Of a DNA stretch of 64,000 nucleotides, positions 26,062 to 34,184 are shown piece after piece. Origin of the DNA: CAIJMU01 sp035530275 (lineage in GTDB: Bacteria; Spirochaetota; Spirochaetia; Treponematales; Rectinemataceae); NCBI GenBank assembly GCA_035530275.1, contig DATKVC010000009.1:62001-126000 (forward strand). The letters are read 5' to 3'. Below the pieces are notes generated by a model. The model did not search any database and was not told where the DNA came from. It saw only the letters and a list, made by a program, of their open reading frames with translations. The position numbers and the translations under genes were made by a program. Position 1 is the first letter of the stretch; each line of letters opens with the position of its first letter.

Positions 26062-26094
26062 CGCGGGGCCCTCGGCATGCGAGGGCTGTCCGCG
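26062..26094. other. Hairpin in the cyclase-permease gap
   Basis: GCCCTCG (26068-26074) pairs with CGAGGGC (26080-26086), extended by CGCGG (26062-26066) with CCGCG (26090-26094). It sits in the 341-bp gap (25946-26286) between the cyclase-family gene and the permease, the only long gap in the array. The gap otherwise shows the leader frame at 25972-26034 and an AT-richer patch near 26185-26205. There is no T-run, so it may be a processing or stabilising structure. Confidence 0.45.
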
Positions 26095-26286
26095 TTCGCT
26101 CCGGCTCCAGGTTTTGTCATACACATAGCGGCACAGTCCCGGAGAAGGGCCTATCTTAAGGCCTCTTCCGTCGCCGCGGTAGTCACAAAAAATAGTGCTA
26201 TTGGTAACGAATCGACATGCTACCGAGTCCGCAGCGATCTTCGGGCCCGCCGCGGAATCGGAAGCGATGTTGCCGACCCGCTCTCA

Positions 26287-27159
26287 TCATCCTTTACGGG
26301 CTTCCTCGTGGAGCCAGACGTTCCTCGCGCCGGCCACGTCTCCGAATTTCGTGAGCTCGGCCTTCTTCTTCTTCTCCATCAGCTTCGCGTAGCGATCGTC
26401 CTCGACCATGGCCACGATACGGGAGATGCTCGACTCGCCGTCGACGAAGCGCCAGGGGAAGCAGCCGATGGTCGCCCGCTGGTTGAGGAGGAGGTCGATG
26501 TCGCCGCCCAGGCACTCGGCGTGGATGATGTGCTTGTCGAACATCTCGATATGCATGAGCTGGTACTTGTCGTCGCTGTAGAATTCCTCGAGGCTCTTGC
26601 CGTACTTCTTCTTGAAGTGGGCGTCGCACTCCTTGGCCTGACGGGGCATCCATTCTCGGATCTTCGTGTTCATCGGATGGTCGGCCGAGCCGCAATCGAC
26701 GCCGATCCAGCGAAGCTTCTTCTTCTGCGCCCACTGGGCGAATTCGCGGTCGGGGCCGGGGTGCTTGATCATGTAACGGATCTCGTCGGCCGTGGGCTGG
26801 TCCCAGCCGTAATGATGGAAACCGGTATGAATTATGAGTATGTCGCCTTCCTTCACCTCGACGCGATCCTCGACCATCTTCGAGGTGTAGACATCGTAGT
26901 CCTGTGCGCAGTCGGAGAGGTCGACGATGGCGCCTTCGTGGACGAGGAAGTCCATGTCGAGGCTGGCGATATCCTTGCCGGGGGTATAAAAATGGATTTC
27001 CCCGTCGAGGTGGGTGCCGACATGGTTCGAGTGGGTGACGACCTGTCCGTTCGCTCCATTGGGCGCGAGTCGCTTGAAGTACTTCACCTCGAGGGGCTCG
27101 TAGGTCGGCCAGGGCGGGGTGCCGATGCCGAGGGGGATGGTGAGATCGATCATCTTCAT
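26287..27159 (-). CDS. Cyclase-family metal-dependent hydrolase (KynB/isatin hydrolase fold)
   Basis: A 290-residue member of the family containing bacterial kynurenine formamidase and isatin hydrolase. The metal-site motif HVGTHLDGEIHF is at residues 46-57, with His46, His50, Asp52 and His56 as probable ligands; GAIVDLSD and GDILIIHTGFHHYG follow. These enzymes open cyclic or linear amides. AGGAGG is six bases before the ATG. It lies between allG and the permease, so a ring-opening step ahead of carbamoyl transfer is a reasonable inference. The substrate is unknown. C-terminal residues are unusually rich in Lys and Glu. Confidence 0.87.
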   Translation of the reverse strand: MKMIDLTIPLGIGTPPWPTYEPLEVKYFKRLAPNGANGQVVTHSNHVGTHLDGEIHFYTPGKDIASLDMDFLVHEGAIVDLSDCAQDYDVYTSKMVEDRVEVKEGDILIIHTGFHHYGWDQPTADEIRYMIKHPGPDREFAQWAQKKKLRWIGVDCGSADHPMNTKIREWMPRQAKECDAHFKKKYGKSLEEFYSDDKYQLMHIEMFDKHIIHAECLGGDIDLLLNQRATIGCFPWRFVDGESSISRIVAMVEDDRYAKLMEKKKKAELTKFGDVAGARNVWLHEEARKG

Positions 27160-27177
27160 AATGAACCTCCTGACAGA

Positions 27178-28644
27178 CTAATTGGCATAACGAGCCGCGA
27201 AGGCGGCGAGCGCGTCCTTGAAGCAATTCTCCGGCGGCTTGACGAGGCCGGCGCCGACCATGCCGATCCCCGGTTCCTTGTGGGCGATTCCCGTATTGAT
27301 GGCGGGCAGTATTCCCGTCTCGACGATCTTGCGGAGGTCGATGCCCGTCGGCGTCCCCCGGAAATCGAGGATGGGGATGCGGTAGACGTCGTTTTCCGCG
27401 AGGGTGATCTCGTACATGCGGCGGGTGATGGCCAGGGCGTCCTCCGGCGTGCCGCCGACGAACTGGACGATGGCCGGGGCCGCGGCCATGGCGAAGCCGC
27501 CGATGCCTGCCGTCTCGGTGATGACGGAATCGCCTATGTCGAGTGCCGCGTCGTCGGGGCCGTAGCCGGGCAGATAGAGGCCCTCGACCTTACCCGCCGG
27601 CCCCGTGAACCAGGTGTCGCCGAGGCCGGAGACGCGGATCCCGAAGTCCGTTCCGTTGCGGGCCATTCCTATGATGACGGTGGAGCCCTCGATCCCCTTG
27701 GCCGCGTCGACGGTGCACTTGCTCGCGGGCATCGAGAGATTGAGGAAGAAATGGTCGTTGGCGTGCATGAAGGAGAGGACCTTCGCGATCTTTTCGGGAT
27801 CCTCGCCCGTGGCGACGAGTCGCACGAGATAGGGAGCGAACTCTCTTATAATTAGGGATGTCCCCGCCCTGTTGCGATTGTGCCCCTCGTCGCCCATCTG
27901 GAGGACCTGGGCGATGATGTTCTTCATGTCCAGGGGGCCGTGGGCGGCGAGGGCCTTGGCCATGATGGGGGCGAGCTCGGTCTCGATCCACTTGAGCCTG
28001 TCGATGACCTCCTGCGAGAAGGCCCCGTAGCGCAGGACCTTGCCGAGGCCCTCGTTGAAGGTGCAGTAGGCGCGGTTGCCGAAGGTGGCGTTCTCGAAGA
28101 TCCAGACGGGCATGCTCGCGGTGACGACGCCGGCCATGGGGCCGACGGAATCGTGATGATGGCAGGGGTCGAAGCGGATGGAGCCCGAGGAGGCGAGTCT
28201 TTCCGCCTCCTCGCGTGTCTTCGCAAGACCCTCATAGATAAGACCACCGATGACGGCGCCGCGCATGGGCCCGCACATCCTCTCCCAGGTCACCGGCGGG
28301 CCCGAATGGAGGACTGTCGTCTTCGTCATGCCGGGCACCGTGTCGAGGGCCTTGCCGACGCCGATCAGCGTAGGCTTTCCCTTGAGGATGCGCGAGACGG
28401 CCTCGGCGTTGGCGGCCTCCACGTCGATTCTCGAGGAACTCTCGATGCGGTCGAGAAGGGCGACCATCTTCGCGTCGCCCCCGGCCGGCGGCTTCCAGTC
28501 GACCTGGACGGCCTCGACGCCCTGGGCGCGGAGATTGTCGGCGAAGGATTCGAGGCCGAGATTCACCACCTTGAGGCCGCCCGAAAAGAGATCGAGCAGG
28601 TCGCGACGCCCTTCGTCGGCAGTGGCTGTTGGTTTGCCGCTCAT
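27178..28644 (-). CDS. allG: DUF1116 protein, AllG-like oxamate carbamoyltransferase subunit
   Basis: A 488-residue DUF1116 protein, like E. coli YlbE (AllG). Visible features include VEAVQVDWKPPAGGD, the repeated TLIGVGKALDTVPGM segment, a His-rich FDPCHHHDSVGPMAGV, and NRAYCTFNEGLGKVLRYGA. The family works with FdrA and a DUF2877 protein in oxamate carbamoyltransferase, which converts oxalurate and phosphate to oxamate and carbamoyl phosphate. Its ATG overlaps the fdrA stop by four bases. A homologous frame seems to continue upstream inside fdrA only as antisense-like or shifted noise. No carbamate kinase or allantoin genes are present nearby, so the substrate could differ from that of E. 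coli. Confidence 0.88.
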   Translation of the reverse strand: MSGKPTATADEGRRDLLDLFSGGLKVVNLGLESFADNLRAQGVEAVQVDWKPPAGGDAKMVALLDRIESSSRIDVEAANAEAVSRILKGKPTLIGVGKALDTVPGMTKTTVLHSGPPVTWERMCGPMRGAVIGGLIYEGLAKTREEAERLASSGSIRFDPCHHHDSVGPMAGVVTASMPVWIFENATFGNRAYCTFNEGLGKVLRYGAFSQEVIDRLKWIETELAPIMAKALAAHGPLDMKNIIAQVLQMGDEGHNRNRAGTSLIIREFAPYLVRLVATGEDPEKIAKVLSFMHANDHFFLNLSMPASKCTVDAAKGIEGSTVIIGMARNGTDFGIRVSGLGDTWFTGPAGKVEGLYLPGYGPDDAALDIGDSVITETAGIGGFAMAAAPAIVQFVGGTPEDALAITRRMYEITLAENDVYRIPILDFRGTPTGIDLRKIVETGILPAINTGIAHKEPGIGMVGAGLVKPPENCFKDALAAFAARYAN

Positions 28645-30233
28645 TTGTGTCCCGCCTTTCCCGCGTGGCCGAGGTTCCCCGAGGAGGGAGAGGAGGCCTT
28701 CGCGACGATGCGCGCGGCCAGGGTAGCCGCCCGGAAGTTGGACGACATGACGATGCAGCCCGCCGCCTCGAGCTTGGCGACCTGGGAGGCCCTGCCTTGA
28801 AAGTCGCCGGGCGTACCGATGACGGAAGCGATGACTGGGAGGTATCCGCCTCTCGTTTTGGCTGCCTCCCGCGCCTCGACGAGGGCCGGGACGAGGGCGC
28901 CGCCAGGGTCCTCGTGCGAACCGTAGCCCAGCACGACATCGACCAGGATTACGGCAATCGAGGGGTCGTCCTTTTCGGCGAGTATCCTCTCGGTGCGCGT
29001 GCTCGGATCGATCATCGGGTGGGGCCTGCCCACGGTGAAGACGTCGTCGCCCAGGTCGACGATGGTATGTCCAATTGATACCTTCGGGTCGGGGAGGGCG
29101 AAGGCAGGGTCGGTCTGGTTGTTGGAATAGACGGCTCCGGTCAGTCGGTGGAGGAGGATCATCGCCTCGTCGGCGACGGTGCCCCCGGTGTAATAGCCTC
29201 GGAGGTGGCGCTGGCCCGGGGCGAGTCGCTTCGCCTCGCGCTCGGCGATCTCGTCGAGATTCTGGTCGTCGATTTTCGGCGCCCTTCCCGTGGCGAGTTC
29301 GACGGCCAGGGCGGCGGTCTCCTCGAGGCTTCCGGCGTAGCGGAGCCGTGAACCCGGGCGCCGGGCGGGCGTATCCATTCCGATGAAGTGCACGACCGCG
29401 TTCTTGCCGGCCGTTTCGAGGGCCGCCACCACGCGCTCCGCGACCGCCTTGGCCGGCGGCTTCGACACGATGGCGATGACCGAGGTCGCCGCGTCGCGCG
29501 CGAGGGCGTCGATGCCCATCAGCATCGCGATGCCGCCGACCTTCTCGTTCTTGAGATCGCGTCCCCCCGTGCCGATGCCCTGGCTGATGCCCGAGCCGAA
29601 GCGGTCGATGAGGCAGGTCACTTCCTGGAGGCCCGTGCCCGAGGCGGCGACGACGCCGATGGGACCTTCGCTCACGACATTGGCGAAGCAGAGGGGCTTC
29701 CCGTCGATGATGGCCGTCCCGCAATCGGGACCCATGACCAATAGTCCCTTTTCCCGCCCGAGGGTCTTGAGGGCGATCTCGTCCTCGAGAGACACGTTGT
29801 CCGAAAAGAGCATGACGTGCAGTCCCTTGTTCAGGGCCTTTCGCGCCTCGCGGGCGGCCCAGATCCCGGGCAGGGAGATGAGGGCGAGATTGGCGCCGGG
29901 AAGGAGTTCGACCGCGGCGTCGAGGCTCGCGGGAAGGGCCTGGGCGGCAGGTCCGCTCTTCTTCTTGCGCGCGAGGAGTTCCGTCGCCCTCGCGAAGGCT
30001 TCCTCGACGGCAGCGGCGTCCGGGCATTCGACGGCGGTGACGAGGTCATTGGGCGTCGCGCCTTCGAGTTCCGTCTCGGAGTATCCCATGCCGCGGAGAA
30101 GCTCGAGGTTCATCGGCGTGCCCATGGCGACGACGGCGTCGATGACCCCTTCGCTGGTCTTGAGCCCCTTGCTCAGCTGCATGAGGAAGACCGAGTCGAA
30201 ATAGGAGTCCTTGCGGACGATGGCCTTTTTCAT
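28641..30233 (-). CDS. fdrA: FdrA, acyl-CoA synthetase-like carbamoyltransferase subunit
   Basis: A 530-residue FdrA (AllF) with succinyl-CoA synthetase-like domains. An N-terminal region MKKAIVRKDSYFDSVFLMQ is followed by a CoA-ligase fold with GLHVMLFSDNVSLEDE, the GLLVMGPDCGTAIIDGKPL motif around residue 165, and IGVVAASGTGLQEVTCLIDR. It is the first gene of the minus-strand array and is preceded by a good sigma70-type promoter with a palindrome in its spacer. Allantoin-degrading bacteria use FdrA, YlbE and YlbF together for oxamate carbamoyltransfer; all three are here. AAGGGG precedes the ATG. Confidence 0.92.
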   Translation of the reverse strand: MKKAIVRKDSYFDSVFLMQLSKGLKTSEGVIDAVVAMGTPMNLELLRGMGYSETELEGATPNDLVTAVECPDAAAVEEAFARATELLARKKKSGPAAQALPASLDAAVELLPGANLALISLPGIWAAREARKALNKGLHVMLFSDNVSLEDEIALKTLGREKGLLVMGPDCGTAIIDGKPLCFANVVSEGPIGVVAASGTGLQEVTCLIDRFGSGISQGIGTGGRDLKNEKVGGIAMLMGIDALARDAATSVIAIVSKPPAKAVAERVVAALETAGKNAVVHFIGMDTPARRPGSRLRYAGSLEETAALAVELATGRAPKIDDQNLDEIAEREAKRLAPGQRHLRGYYTGGTVADEAMILLHRLTGAVYSNNQTDPAFALPDPKVSIGHTIVDLGDDVFTVGRPHPMIDPSTRTERILAEKDDPSIAVILVDVVLGYGSHEDPGGALVPALVEAREAAKTRGGYLPVIASVIGTPGDFQGRASQVAKLEAAGCIVMSSNFRAATLAARIVAKASSPSSGNLGHAGKAGHK

Positions 30234-30320
30234 CGCGGCCCCTTGTTCCGGAGCGCCTCGTTTTAGGGCGCCACGTCTGTCGGCCTGCCCTGCGACACTC
30301 CGCGGGAAAGTGAATGAGGG

Positions 30321-30348
30321 ATTATATACTTGACTGTATACAAGTCAA
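30321..30348 (-). promoter_or_regulatory. fdrA operon promoter with palindromic operator
   Basis: On the minus strand TTGACT (30343-30348) and TATAAT (30321-30326) are 16 bases apart. The predicted start site is near 30314, leaving a leader of about 80 bases before fdrA. A GTATAC core (30336-30341) sits in the spacer, flanked by TTGACT/AGTCAA arms (30330-30335 and 30343-30348). GTATAC-centred palindromes are common targets of GntR/FCD regulators, and one is encoded in this operon. Confidence 0.7.
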
Positions 30349-30380
30349 TCTCGAATTTTCGCCCGCAAAAAGGGAGGCTT

Positions 30381-32003
30381 TCAGGGTTCGGCGACGGGTC
30401 GCGGATCGGGAAGGCCGCCGCTCCGGCGGGAGGTCGAGGGCCGCGCGAGGCCCCTGATCGCGGCATCCAATCTTTCCTTGAGTTCCACCGCCCCGGCATG
30501 GACCAGCATCACCACATCCTTCTGGCCGAGGACCCCGGTCACGGGAATAACGGCGCCGCCGAAGAATTTCTTCGACAGATACTCGCCTACCCTGGCTTCG
30601 GTCGCGACGCCGTCGACTTCTTCCCATATCAATTGCACCATTCCATGGAGGTCGTTCTCTATATAGACAAGCTCGCAGCCTTTGGATTTGAGGACCTGGT
30701 CGACGTAGGAGCCCCTCTGCACCGCGATCCTCTTTTCGCGAAGATCGAAGTCGCGGCCGTCCGATCTCCGGGCCGAATGGGCGAAGACGCGGACGGCGAA
30801 ACTCTCATAGGGTATGGTCGGGATCACCTCTACCTTGTCGAAGGCCTCGTTGGGCCAGCCGACGTTGAGGAGGAGGTCGAGGTCCCCGCGCTCGAAGGCC
30901 TTCATCACACGCTCCCATTCGTCGCCGACGAAGCTCGCCCTCAATCCCGCCTGGGCGCCTATCTTCGCGAAGAGCTCGACGCTCAGGCCCGCCGACTCCC
31001 CGCGTTCGAGCTGGACCCAGGGCGGGTAGGTGACATCGTGACCCACATTGACGAGCCTCGCGCCGTCCTTGCCGACTCCGCCCGCCTCGTCGGCTTTGGC
31101 GTCGGGAGTCTCGTCGCTCGCGGACTCCCTGATCTTCGCGATCTCCGCTGCAAAGTCCCCGAGCAGACTCATCTCCGTGGCCATGCCCGAACGCATGTGA
31201 GCCGAGCTCGCGTTGAGGAAGCGGACATCGGTCGACAGGTTCGCGACCTTCGCGACGAGTGCGTTCGAACTGGCGGCCTCTTCGGCGGAAAGTCCCTTTA
31301 CCTGCGAAATGCGCCCGGCCGCCGTGGCGAGGGCCTCGGTGGAGCTGCCGAGCCTTTCGCTCGCCTGGGCGACGTCGCCTATCACCGATTCCTTGATGGA
31401 GTGGAACTCGGCGAGGGAACCGTCGGACTTCTTGATGCTCGACCCGAGCCCTCCGAGTTGGGCCGACAGCTCGTCGGTGATGCGCCTCGTCGCCTCGGCG
31501 AGGGCGCGCACCTCCTTGGCGACCACGGCGAAGCCCTTGCCGTGCTGGCCCGCCCGGGCCGCCTGGATGGCCGCGTTGAGGGCGAGGAGGTTGGTCTGCT
31601 CGGAAATGTCGACGATTTTCGCGACCTGGGCGAGGATGGAGTCCGACTCCGCCTTGATGGTCGCGAAGATGCCGACGACGCTGCGGAAGGTCGTCTCCAT
31701 GGCCTCGACGCTCGATCGGGCCTTGTTCATCGCGTCGAGGCTTTCGACAGAGCCCGATCTCGAATCGGCGATGACCGCGTCCGCGGCCTCGAGGTCGGCG
31801 AGAACCCGCTTCGAGTCGCCGTCGATGCGATCGAGTCCCTCGGCGATTTCGGCGAGCGCCCGTTCATGATCGACGCCCGAGTCGAGGACCTTGCCGACGA
31901 ATACGGCGTTGAGATCGGCCACCTGACCGATATCGTGGATGTAGCCAGATATTCTTCTGCGGAGATCCGCCCGCAATTCCACTTCCGAGCCGCTGCCTGC
32001 CAT
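30381..32003 (-). CDS. Soluble chemoreceptor fused to a C-terminal solute-binding domain
   Basis: A 540-residue protein with no signal peptide or membrane segment. Residues 1-105 are helical. Residues 110-290 form a methyl-accepting chemotaxis signalling domain whose hairpin reads SEQTNLLALNAAIQAARAGQ and HGKGFAVVAKEVRALAE (about 134-170). After an acidic linker (295-312), residues 316-520 look like a family 3 periplasmic binding protein: RLVNVGHDVTYPPWVQ, DEWERVMKAFERGDLDLLLN, IAVQRGSYVDQVL and the DGVATEARVGEYL segment. Such binding domains are normally periplasmic; here the order is reversed and the whole chain should be cytosolic. It might sense an internal amino acid or amide and report to the CheA array. 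It lies downstream of fdrA on the same strand but convergent with nothing, with its own start. Confidence 0.85.
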   Translation of the reverse strand: MAGSGSEVELRADLRRRISGYIHDIGQVADLNAVFVGKVLDSGVDHERALAEIAEGLDRIDGDSKRVLADLEAADAVIADSRSGSVESLDAMNKARSSVEAMETTFRSVVGIFATIKAESDSILAQVAKIVDISEQTNLLALNAAIQAARAGQHGKGFAVVAKEVRALAEATRRITDELSAQLGGLGSSIKKSDGSLAEFHSIKESVIGDVAQASERLGSSTEALATAAGRISQVKGLSAEEAASSNALVAKVANLSTDVRFLNASSAHMRSGMATEMSLLGDFAAEIAKIRESASDETPDAKADEAGGVGKDGARLVNVGHDVTYPPWVQLERGESAGLSVELFAKIGAQAGLRASFVGDEWERVMKAFERGDLDLLLNVGWPNEAFDKVEVIPTIPYESFAVRVFAHSARRSDGRDFDLREKRIAVQRGSYVDQVLKSKGCELVYIENDLHGMVQLIWEEVDGVATEARVGEYLSKKFFGGAVIPVTGVLGQKDVVMLVHAGAVELKERLDAAIRGLARPSTSRRSGGLPDPRPVAEP

Positions 32004-32118
32004 GGGACATTTACTCCCGACTTCGACCGGAGGTCAAACGATTTCGCTTCGATCCCGAATGCGCGTTCGTCATTGCACGATGCTTCGCTGTCGTACTATT
32101 CTCGCGATGGAGGAAAAG

Positions 32119-34152
32119 ATGCAAGAAAGCCTAAATCCCCTGCTCGAAACCTGGGGGGGGCCCTATGGACTCCCGCCCTTCGGCAGCTTCAAGACGGAAG
32201 ATTTCAAACCGGCCTTCGACAGCGCCATGGCGGAGCATGTCGCCGAAATCGGCGCGATCGCGGCCGTTTCGCCCGCCAACTTTCAAACCGTCGTCGCGGC
32301 CCTCGACAAAAGCGGCGAGACGCTCAAGCGCGTGTCCGGCCTCTTCTTCAATCTCTGCAGCTCGAAAACCGACGAGGCCCTCCAGGCAGTCGAATCGGAA
32401 TACAGCCCGAAGATGGCGGCGCATTTTTCGAAAATACTCCTCGACCAGGAACTCTTTCTCCGGGTCGACAAGGTCCATGAGGAAAGGCTCAGGTCGGGCC
32501 TGAGCCCCCTTCAGATACGCCTCGTCGAACGCACTCATTTCAATTTCGTGATGGCCGGAGCCCGTCTCGACGCGAAGGGCAGGGCGCGAATGGGAGAGAT
32601 CGTCGAGGAACTGGCGAGCCTGTCCACGCGTTTCGGCCAGTTCGTCCTCGCAGACGAAGACGAGTGGTTTCTCGAGCTCGGCGACGCGGACATCGTCGGC
32701 CTTCCCGGCTTCCTCGTCGACGGGGCGGCCGAGGCAGCTCGCGCCAAGGGCAAGGAAGGGCGTCGACTCATCACCCTCTCCCGCTCCTTCGTCGAGCCCT
32801 TCCTCGCGACTTCTCCCCGCCGCGATCTTCGGAAAAAGGTCTACGAGGCCTTCGTCTCCCGCGGAGAGATGAAAGGCGAGCGGGACACAAAGCCCCTAAT
32901 AAAGGAAATAATGAGGCTTCGCTCCGAGCAGGCCCGGCTCCACGGTTACTCGACCTACGCGGAATTCGCGCTACGCGACCGGATGGCGGGGAGGCCCGAG
33001 GCCGTGGCCGAGCTTCTCGGCAAGGTCTGGAAGCCCGCGATCGAGAGGGCTGGAGTCGAGGAGGCGAAGCTCCTCGAGCTTGCGCGGCAAGACGGCATCT
33101 CCGGCATCGAGGCCTGGGATTGGCGCTACTACGCGGAGAAGATCAGGCAGCGCGACTATCGCATCGACGACGCCGAGCTCAAACCCTACTTCAGCCTCGA
33201 CAACATGCTCCGCGCCATGTTCGACAGCGCCTCGCGCCTCTTCGGGGTGAGCTTCCGGGAGATCGGGGGGCAGACCCTCTACCATCCCGACGCGCGCCTT
33301 TTCGAGATGCTCGACGCCGAGGGCGCGCTGAAGGGCCTCTACATCGCCGACAACTTCGCGAGAACCGGCAAGCGCTCGGGCGCCTGGATGAGCAACTACC
33401 GCGAACAATCGAAGGGCATAGTGCCTATTGTCGTAAATAATACTAATTTCACGAAGGCCCCGGGCGGCGGGCCGACCCTCATCAGTTTCGATGACGCGAA
33501 GACCCTTTTCCACGAGTTCGGCCACGGACTCCACGGCCTCCTCTCCGAGGTCGATTACGAGACCCTCTCGGGCAGCAACGTGCTCCGCGACTTCGTCGAG
33601 CTTCCCTCGCAGCTCTTCGAACATTGGGCCATGGCCCCCGAGGTCATGTCGAAATTCGCCCTCCATGTCGAGACGGGCAAGGCCATTCCCGACGAGCTCG
33701 TGGCCCGGATACGCAAGGCGCGGACCTTCAATCAGGGCTGGGAAACCGTCCAGTACCTCGGGCCTGCCCTCCTCGACATGGCCCTCCACGGCCTCGTCGA
33801 GGTCGCCTCCCTCGATCCCGGCCGATTCGAGGCCGAGAAATCCGCGGCCATCGGCATCCCGGACAACATCGGGCTCAGGCACAGGCTTCCCCACTTCCAG
33901 CACCTCTTCGCCGGCGACGGCTACGCGGCGGGCTACTACGTCTACATGTGGGCCGAGGTCCTCGAGGCCGACGTATTCTCGGCCTTCGAGGAGAAAGGAG
34001 ATGTCTTCGATCCGGAATTGGCCGCGAGGCTCAAGAAGCTGATCTACGCGGCCGGTAATTCCGAGGATCCGGCCGAACTCTTCAGGAAATTCCGCGGCCG
34101 CGATCCATCCATCGAGCCCCTGCTCAGGCAGCGCGGGCTTGCCGGCGACTGA
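32119..34152 (+). CDS. M3-family zinc oligopeptidase (Dcp/OpdA-like)
   Basis: A 677-residue thimet-type metallopeptidase that cleaves short peptides in the cytoplasm. The zinc motif is HEFGH at 465-469 with the third ligand Glu494 in RDFVELPSQLFEHW. The C-terminal HRLPHFQHLFAGDGYAAGYYVYMWAEVLEADVF region, with substrate-site Tyr residues, matches dipeptidyl carboxypeptidase and oligopeptidase A. I use ATG 32119, five bases after GGAGG. ATG 32107, which lies seven bases after a TACTAT hexamer, is an alternative leaderless start. It diverges from the soluble chemoreceptor. Confidence 0.92.
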   Translation: MQESLNPLLETWGGPYGLPPFGSFKTEDFKPAFDSAMAEHVAEIGAIAAVSPANFQTVVAALDKSGETLKRVSGLFFNLCSSKTDEALQAVESEYSPKMAAHFSKILLDQELFLRVDKVHEERLRSGLSPLQIRLVERTHFNFVMAGARLDAKGRARMGEIVEELASLSTRFGQFVLADEDEWFLELGDADIVGLPGFLVDGAAEAARAKGKEGRRLITLSRSFVEPFLATSPRRDLRKKVYEAFVSRGEMKGERDTKPLIKEIMRLRSEQARLHGYSTYAEFALRDRMAGRPEAVAELLGKVWKPAIERAGVEEAKLLELARQDGISGIEAWDWRYYAEKIRQRDYRIDDAELKPYFSLDNMLRAMFDSASRLFGVSFREIGGQTLYHPDARLFEMLDAEGALKGLYIADNFARTGKRSGAWMSNYREQSKGIVPIVVNNTNFTKAPGGGPTLISFDDAKTLFHEFGHGLHGLLSEVDYETLSGSNVLRDFVELPSQLFEHWAMAPEVMSKFALHVETGKAIPDELVARIRKARTFNQGWETVQYLGPALLDMALHGLVEVASLDPGRFEAEKSAAIGIPDNIGLRHRLPHFQHLFAGDGYAAGYYVYMWAEVLEADVFSAFEEKGDVFDPELAARLKKLIYAAGNSEDPAELFRKFRGRDPSIEPLLRQRGLAGD

Positions 34153-34184
34153 AGGACGATCGAGACTCTGGAGGAGGAGGCGGT

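Noticed and set aside
26287..27159. Adenylate cyclase, from the family name 'cyclase'
   Set aside because: The HxxGTHxDxxxH metal motif is that of amide-opening hydrolases, not nucleotide cyclases.
28645..30027. N-terminal extension of the allG frame inside fdrA
   Set aside because: The sequence is Arg/Pro-rich in the wrong frame of fdrA and has no DUF1116 similarity; allG begins at 28644 with an ATGA overlap.
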